64,000 nt of DNA. It comes from Rhodococcus jostii NBRC 16295 (lineage in GTDB: Bacteria; Actinomycetota; Actinomycetes; Mycobacteriales; Mycobacteriaceae). This document shows positions 61,001 to 64,000 of the stretch, in pieces. A program made the position numbers and the translations under genes. Positions within the stretch are counted from its first letter, which is position 1; the number at the start of each line of letters is the position of its first letter. Location: NCBI RefSeq assembly GCF_001894825.1, contig NZ_BCWY01000004.1:124001-188000 (forward strand), written 5' to 3'. The notes under the pieces are model-generated. The model was given only the letters and a program-made list of their open reading frames with translations, made no database searches and was not told the origin of the DNA.

Positions 61001-61565
61001 GAGACCCGGTGACTGTGCCCGCCGTCGTCTCGAACGCCCCCGACATCCGGGCGATGCCGAAATCGGTGAGCTGGGGTTCGCCGTATTCCGTCAGCAGGAT
61101 GTTTCCCGGTTTGACGTCCCGGTGGAGGATGCCCACCCGGTGCGCGGTTTCGAGTGCACCGGCGAGTTTCACCCCGATTCGCACGGCGTCGCTCCAGGGG
61201 AGGGGGCCGCGCCGGCGGATCTGTATGTCCAGCGAATCGTGGGGGTGGTATTGCATCACGATGTACGGCCGGCCGGTGTCGGTGGTCCCGACCTGCATGA
61301 TGTTGACGATGTGCGGGTGGCCGCTCAGCCGGCCCATGGCGCGTTGCTCTCGCAGGAACCGTTCGAGGTTCTCAGCATCGAGCGCCGCGGTAAGGACCTT
61401 GACCGCCACGGTTCGATCGAGTTCAGGTTGCGCACACCGATAGACCACCCCGAACCCACCGTGCCCGATCTCCCTGGCATCCTCGAGACCGACCGCGGAC
61501 AGCTCGGTTGTGAGGGTTTTCGACACCGACTCACGCTGGGTGGCGAGCGGGTCAAAATCGGTCAT
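58074..61565 (-). CDS. PknK/AcoK-like Ser/Thr kinase fused to MalT-type ATPase
   Basis: The 1163-residue protein starts with a Ser/Thr kinase domain (about 30-290): glycine loop GHGGFGVVY, Lys 56 in VAVKV, HRDVKPGN with Asp 150, and DFG at 168-170. A Pro/Ala linker leads to a MalT/STAND ATPase with Walker A GPTGFGKST (377-385) and Walker B ALIIDDW (466-472). Helical TPR-like repeats fill the rest. It fits M. tuberculosis PknK and AcoK in layout. There is no LuxR helix-turn-helix at the C-terminus, so it probably signals through a separate regulator. ATG at 61565 has GAGGTGG upstream. It is convergent with the broken AKR. Confidence 0.9.
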   Translation of the reverse strand: MTDFDPLATQRESVSKTLTTELSAVGLEDAREIGHGGFGVVYRCAQPELDRTVAVKVLTAALDAENLERFLREQRAMGRLSGHPHIVNIMQVGTTDTGRPYIVMQYHPHDSLDIQIRRRGPLPWSDAVRIGVKLAGALETAHRVGILHRDVKPGNILLTEYGEPQLTDFGIARMSGAFETTAGTVTGSPAFTAPEVLSGRTPTAASDVYSLGATLFSAITGHAAFERHNGEEVIAQFLRITTQPVPDLRTEGFPDDLSAVIQRAMAGTPEDRPASAAAFGDELREVERHHGLAVDEMAMPVDAGVHHMEDSSPGTVSTVSGPFRTSTTGRPRYASTPPPAPATRFRPPAATRQLVERNRLIDLLRAGRRRLLTVIHGPTGFGKSTLAAQWRNVLADEGVAVAWLTVDSDDDNVVWFVAHLIEAIRRVRPNLAKELGQVLEEHDDEAERYVLTSLVNQIHESGERIALIIDDWQRVSEPATIAALEFLLDNGCHHLQVVVTSRTRAGLPMSRMRVKDELVEIDYSELRFDDSEARSFLVDLGGLPLDSEDVTELRDSTDGWVAALQLASLSLRGRSDPSELIAGLSGRHHAIGEFLAENVLDTLEPEMLDFLLATSITERTCGSLAGTLAHTARGQAMLEAAEDRDLFLRHIDDERTWFRYHSLFAEFLRRRLERDQPDRVQELHRAASRWFCDHSLLREAVDHALAGGEEQRAVQLVEADGLLLLEQSQSATLTSVMDTLPPGLVAASARLQITTAWAHAMAHRMSTAERALERAEWALEHTETADAAALRAEVGAVRAVIELRADRIERIDDLVADVLAQPESLHPWVVCAAFNVSTFAAVYRFDFAEVRRIQEVARPFYERNKGPHNVVHGQSYLGVASYEQLDIDDAVDRFRRARRAGRKLGGPRAPSARLAGSLLGEVLYERGDVEEAERLLDDGYTLAVETGGVDFKVARYVTGAHVKALRGDREEATVRLHAGLEVAETYSLARLRARIENERRRLGIAPHPTLHVPEPVRYEDRRRPVSGIGEIVAQVEEATAIRQLLATGSPANIELACTWAQEWTDRLAGTGRNRADLLAERLRVACLAAAGREDEAKTVLASIASICAARGLLRVLPDGGPFVVALVADLRADQLAGNWRPDWPAVPSDFLEELHNSTAPYTM

Positions 61566-61636
61566 TCCACCACCTCTTCGCTCGTCATCGAGCATATCGC
61601 GGTACCGGTGACGCCGAGGCCGGTCACAATCGAGCG

Positions 61637-62308
61637 ATGGCACATGTTCGAAGAATCGTGGATCTGTCCCACACGATCAGGCCGGGGATGCAGGTGTATC
61701 CCGGCGATCCGGTGCCGACGCTGATCCGGCACTGCACTCTCGAGCGCGACGGCTACAACGTGCTGGATGTCAGGATCGGCTCGCAGTCCGGGACACACGT
61801 CGACGCCCCGGCGCATCTGAAGGCGGGGGCCGCGACCATCGACCGGCTGGCACCGGAACTGTTCGTCGGCCGCGCCGTCGTGTTCGATCTCCGTGAGCTC
61901 GTTGCGCGGCAGGCGATTACCCGCGAACTGATCATGTCGCGAGCAGGCGACGTCGGGCCGGGCGACATCGCCGTGTTCCATACCGGCTGGTCTCGGTACT
62001 ACGGAACGGATGCCTACTACTCGCATCCCTTTCTCGACCCCGCGGCCTGCACGGTGCTGCTCGACCGGGGAGTGCGGACGTTCTGCCTCGACGCCCCGAG
62101 CATCGACGAGACACCGGACGGCGACCACGCCGGGGCCGGTTACCCGGTCCACCATCTGATCGCCGACGCCGGCGGAGTGATCGGCGAAAATCTGTGCCGG
62201 CTCGACCGGATCGACTTCCCCGACCCGCTCGTCAGCCTCCTCCCGATCACGCTGGAGGGCGGCGACGGGGCGCCCACCCGGGCCGTGGCGATGGAACTGG
62301 CCGGGTGA
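61637..62308 (+). CDS. Cyclase-family (KynB-like) metal hydrolase
   Basis: The 223-residue protein has the cyclase/arylformamidase metal motif SGTHVDAPAH with H54, D56 and H60. It also shows VDLSHTIRPGMQVYPGDP and FHTGWSRYYGTDAYYSHPF, typical of this fold. Relatives hydrolyse N-formylkynurenine, isatin or other amides and lactones with Zn or Mn. No tryptophan-degradation genes are near, so the substrate is open. It is divergent from the kinase gene across 71 bases. Confidence 0.85.
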   Translation: MAHVRRIVDLSHTIRPGMQVYPGDPVPTLIRHCTLERDGYNVLDVRIGSQSGTHVDAPAHLKAGAATIDRLAPELFVGRAVVFDLRELVARQAITRELIMSRAGDVGPGDIAVFHTGWSRYYGTDAYYSHPFLDPAACTVLLDRGVRTFCLDAPSIDETPDGDHAGAGYPVHHLIADAGGVIGENLCRLDRIDFPDPLVSLLPITLEGGDGAPTRAVAMELAG

Positions 62309-62313
62309 CCCGT

Positions 62314-62604
62314 TCAGCCGCCGGCCACGGACTGCAGGATCTGCAGTTCCTGGCCGGGGGTCACCTCTGTGCCGACGCCGCCGAGCAACCGGACGTCCTC
62401 ACCGTCCACGTACACGTTGACGTACCGCCGCAGGGCTCCGGTCTCGTCGCGAATCCGGCGACCGAGAATCGGGAACTCACCGGCGAGGACGTCGAGCACA
62501 TGAGACACCGTCGAGGTGGCGCCGAGGGGCACGTGGACGGAACGCTCCCCGCCGACGATCGACGCCAGTGCCCGCGGAACGTGCACCGTCACGCCCCCGC
62601 TCAC
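62314..62604 (-). CDS. MoaD/ThiS-like ubiquitin-fold protein
   Basis: The 96-residue beta-grasp protein ends in the Gly-Gly tail (QILQSVAGG) that MoaD and ThiS use as a sulfur-carrier thiocarboxylate. ALRRYVNVYVDGEDVRLLGG matches the family. There is no MoaE, MoeB or thiamine gene nearby. Its GTG start at 62604 overlaps the stop of the BNR-repeat gene upstream (GTGA), so the two are translationally coupled and may work together. Confidence 0.85.
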   Translation of the reverse strand: MSGGVTVHVPRALASIVGGERSVHVPLGATSTVSHVLDVLAGEFPILGRRIRDETGALRRYVNVYVDGEDVRLLGGVGTEVTPGQELQILQSVAGG

Positions 62605-63698
62605 GACGCGCTCACCGCCGCCCGCACGCACAGGACGTCGGGCAGGTGCGCCGCGACCGTGGTGAACGACGCGCCCTCGTCGGCGCTCCCGTAGACCTCG
62701 CCGCCGCGCGTGCCGAAATACACGCCGACCGGGTCGGCGGTGTCGACGGCGGCGGCGTCGCGGAGCACCACGTTGTAGTCGTGTTCCGGCAGCCCGCTGT
62801 CGAGGCGGGTCCAACTGTTTCCGGCGTCCTCGCTGCGGTAGACGGCGAGCCGGCCGTCCGGTGGGATCCGTTCACGGTCCGCCTCGATCGGGACCACCCA
62901 CACCGTTCCCTCGCGGCGGGGATGGGTGAGCATCACGAACCCGAAGTCGGACGGCAACCCGTCGGCGATCGACTTCCACGTGTCGCCGCTGTCGTCGGAG
63001 CGGTACACGCCGTGATGGTTCTGGGCGTACAGCCGGTTCGGGACGACGGCGTCGCGGGCGATCTTGTGGACGCACTGGCCGAATTCCGGATTCGGATCCG
63101 GCAGGAAGTGGGCCGCGATCCCGGTGTTGCGCGGCTCCCACGACGCACCGCCGTCGGTGGTCCGGTAGACGCCCCCGGTGCTCATGGCGACGTGCACCGT
63201 GTTCGCGTCCCGCGGGTGGGGTACCACGGAATGTGCTGCGGCGCCGCCGTATCCGGCTCCCCACTCCGGCCGGTGCGGATGGTCCCACAGCCCGCGCTCG
63301 AGGTCGAAGTGCTCCCCGCCGTCGACGGACCGCCACACCGAGATGGGTTCGCAACCGGCCCACACGACGCCGGGACGGTCGTCCGTGTCGGGTCGGAGCT
63401 GCCACACCCGCTCGAGTGCGGCGCCGTCACCGTCGCCGAAGCGGATGGCGCCGTGGTCCGGTTCGGTCCAGGTTGCCCCCAGATCGTCGGAATGGGCGAC
63501 GGTCGGACCCCAGTGTTCGGACCGGACCCCGACCAGAATGCGGGTGCGGCCACCGCGGGTGTCGATCCCGATACTCGGAATCTCGTTCATCAGGAAGTGC
63601 GGGCCCGACAGCGACCAGGCCGCGCGGTCGCGGCTGGTGGCCAGCCACAGGCCCTTCTTCGTTCCGATCGCGAGCAGGACGGCGTCGGCTGCGCTCAT
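62601..63698 (-). CDS. BNR/Asp-box repeat beta-propeller protein
   Basis: The 365-residue protein contains at least six Asp-box-like repeats of the form S-x-D-x-G-x-x-W: SDDLGATW, SVDGGEHF, TTDGGASW, SDDSGDTW, SEDAGNSW and SADEGASF. It therefore forms a beta-propeller like sialidases, VPS10 and Ycf48. Sialidase catalytic arginines cannot be assigned, and no signal peptide is present, so it is probably a cytoplasmic binding or assembly protein. It is coupled to the MoaD-like gene and lies 52 bases after the sigma factor gene on the same strand. Confidence 0.82.
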   Translation of the reverse strand: MSAADAVLLAIGTKKGLWLATSRDRAAWSLSGPHFLMNEIPSIGIDTRGGRTRILVGVRSEHWGPTVAHSDDLGATWTEPDHGAIRFGDGDGAALERVWQLRPDTDDRPGVVWAGCEPISVWRSVDGGEHFDLERGLWDHPHRPEWGAGYGGAAAHSVVPHPRDANTVHVAMSTGGVYRTTDGGASWEPRNTGIAAHFLPDPNPEFGQCVHKIARDAVVPNRLYAQNHHGVYRSDDSGDTWKSIADGLPSDFGFVMLTHPRREGTVWVVPIEADRERIPPDGRLAVYRSEDAGNSWTRLDSGLPEHDYNVVLRDAAAVDTADPVGVYFGTRGGEVYGSADEGASFTTVAAHLPDVLCVRAAVSAS

Positions 63699-63750
63699 GA
63701 ATCCATCGGACCACTCGGCCCGGTGAATGGCAACGGTGGAACGGGAACCG

Positions 63751-64000
63751 TCAGCGGGCCGGACCGTGCCCGATCCGCGACCGCAGATGGCTCAGCGCCC
63801 GGTGCTGGGCGACCCGGACGGCGCCCGGAGTGGTGTCCAGGACCCGTGCGGTCTGCTCGGCCGTCATACCGACGATGATCCGCATGAAGAGGATCTGCTG
63901 GTGCCGGACCGGAAGGGTGTCCACGAGCTCGCCCATCTCGCCGCGGAGTTCGCGGCGCAGGACATGGTGTTCGGGGCCGTCCTCGACGTCGACGACGTGA
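63751..64000 (-). CDS. RNA polymerase sigma factor, C-terminal part (SigD-like)
   Basis: The frame continues past the right edge, so only about 83 C-terminal residues are visible. They form sigma region 4: LVDTLPVRHQQILFMRIIVG, then the helix-turn-helix MTAEQTARVLDTTPGAVRVAQHRAL. The pattern resembles actinobacterial SigD more than other ECF sigmas (from memory). The N-terminal core-binding region is outside the window. Confidence 0.82.
   Translation of the reverse strand, partial: HVVDVEDGPEHHVLRRELRGEMGELVDTLPVRHQQILFMRIIVGMTAEQTARVLDTTPGAVRVAQHRALSHLRSRIGHGPAR

Noticed and set aside
59223..61724. An 833-codon open frame on the plus strand
   Set aside because: It lies opposite the kinase-ATPase gene, whose minus-strand product has complete kinase and Walker motifs. 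Long antisense frames are expected in high-GC DNA.
1..64000. CRISPR arrays, tRNA or rRNA genes, insertion sequences, prophage genes
   Set aside because: None was seen: no regularly spaced repeats, no cloverleaf-like segments recognised, and no transposase or integrase protein in any frame examined.

Overview
The window is high-GC actinobacterial DNA with dense, often translationally coupled genes (ATGA or GTGA overlaps). It most likely comes from Rhodococcus of the jostii/opacus group. The main reason is the encapsulin/DyP-peroxidase pair at 32723-34584: the peroxidase matches, from memory, the well-studied DypB of R. jostii RHA1 almost residue for residue, with enough differences to suggest a close relative rather than the same strain. 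F420/LLM enzymes, an NDMA-type alcohol dehydrogenase, a PknK-like kinase and a DUF4185 secreted protein fit the same lineage. No rRNA, tRNA, CRISPR, insertion sequence or phage gene was seen, and no gene-free stretch exceeds about 250 bases.

Layout. 1-3585: end of a tellurium-resistance-type (Ter) stress locus, with a HAD phosphatase and two TerD proteins, one carrying a degenerate FtsK-like tail. 3608-17116: single genes and regulator/target pairs (UbiB-like kinase, F420 enzyme, GYD and DUF72 proteins, ArsR/reductase, MarR/FUSC exporter, TetR/ABC-2-like membrane protein, YdcF, a ferritin-VIT1 iron protein, a DUF4185 secreted protein). 17125-27268: an organosulfur locus with three DszC/SfnB-like flavin monooxygenases, SfnG, an FAD dehydrogenase with its TetR, an MHS-type transporter and an SsuD-like sulfonate monooxygenase. 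28973-32708: a tightly coupled four-gene membrane cassette of unknown function built around a cupredoxin-like lipoprotein. It is convergent with encapsulin-dypB.

35361-58066 is a large catabolic island. It holds an MHS transporter, Gfo/Idh and Zn dehydrogenases, a LacI regulator, a TIM-barrel isomerase, a DUF993 protein, a family I CoA-transferase, an acyl-CoA dehydrogenase, SDR and AKR reductases, glycerate kinase, a CUT2-type sugar ABC importer, NDMA-alcohol and aldehyde dehydrogenases, a GMC oxidoreductase, and an aldo/keto reductase broken by a 19-bp tandem duplication. Five copies of a LacI-type operator related to TGTAAGCGTTTACA sit at the promoters of this island, so it looks like one regulon. 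The substrate is probably a polyol or unusual sugar but cannot be named from sequence.

58074-64000: a giant PknK/AcoK-like kinase-ATPase, a cyclase-family hydrolase, a MoaD-like protein coupled to a BNR-repeat protein, and the C-terminal end of a SigD-like sigma factor. Best candidates for undescribed biology are the four-gene membrane cassette, the LacI-controlled island, and a long palindromic repeat present at two gene ends (15462-15530 and 22103-22161).
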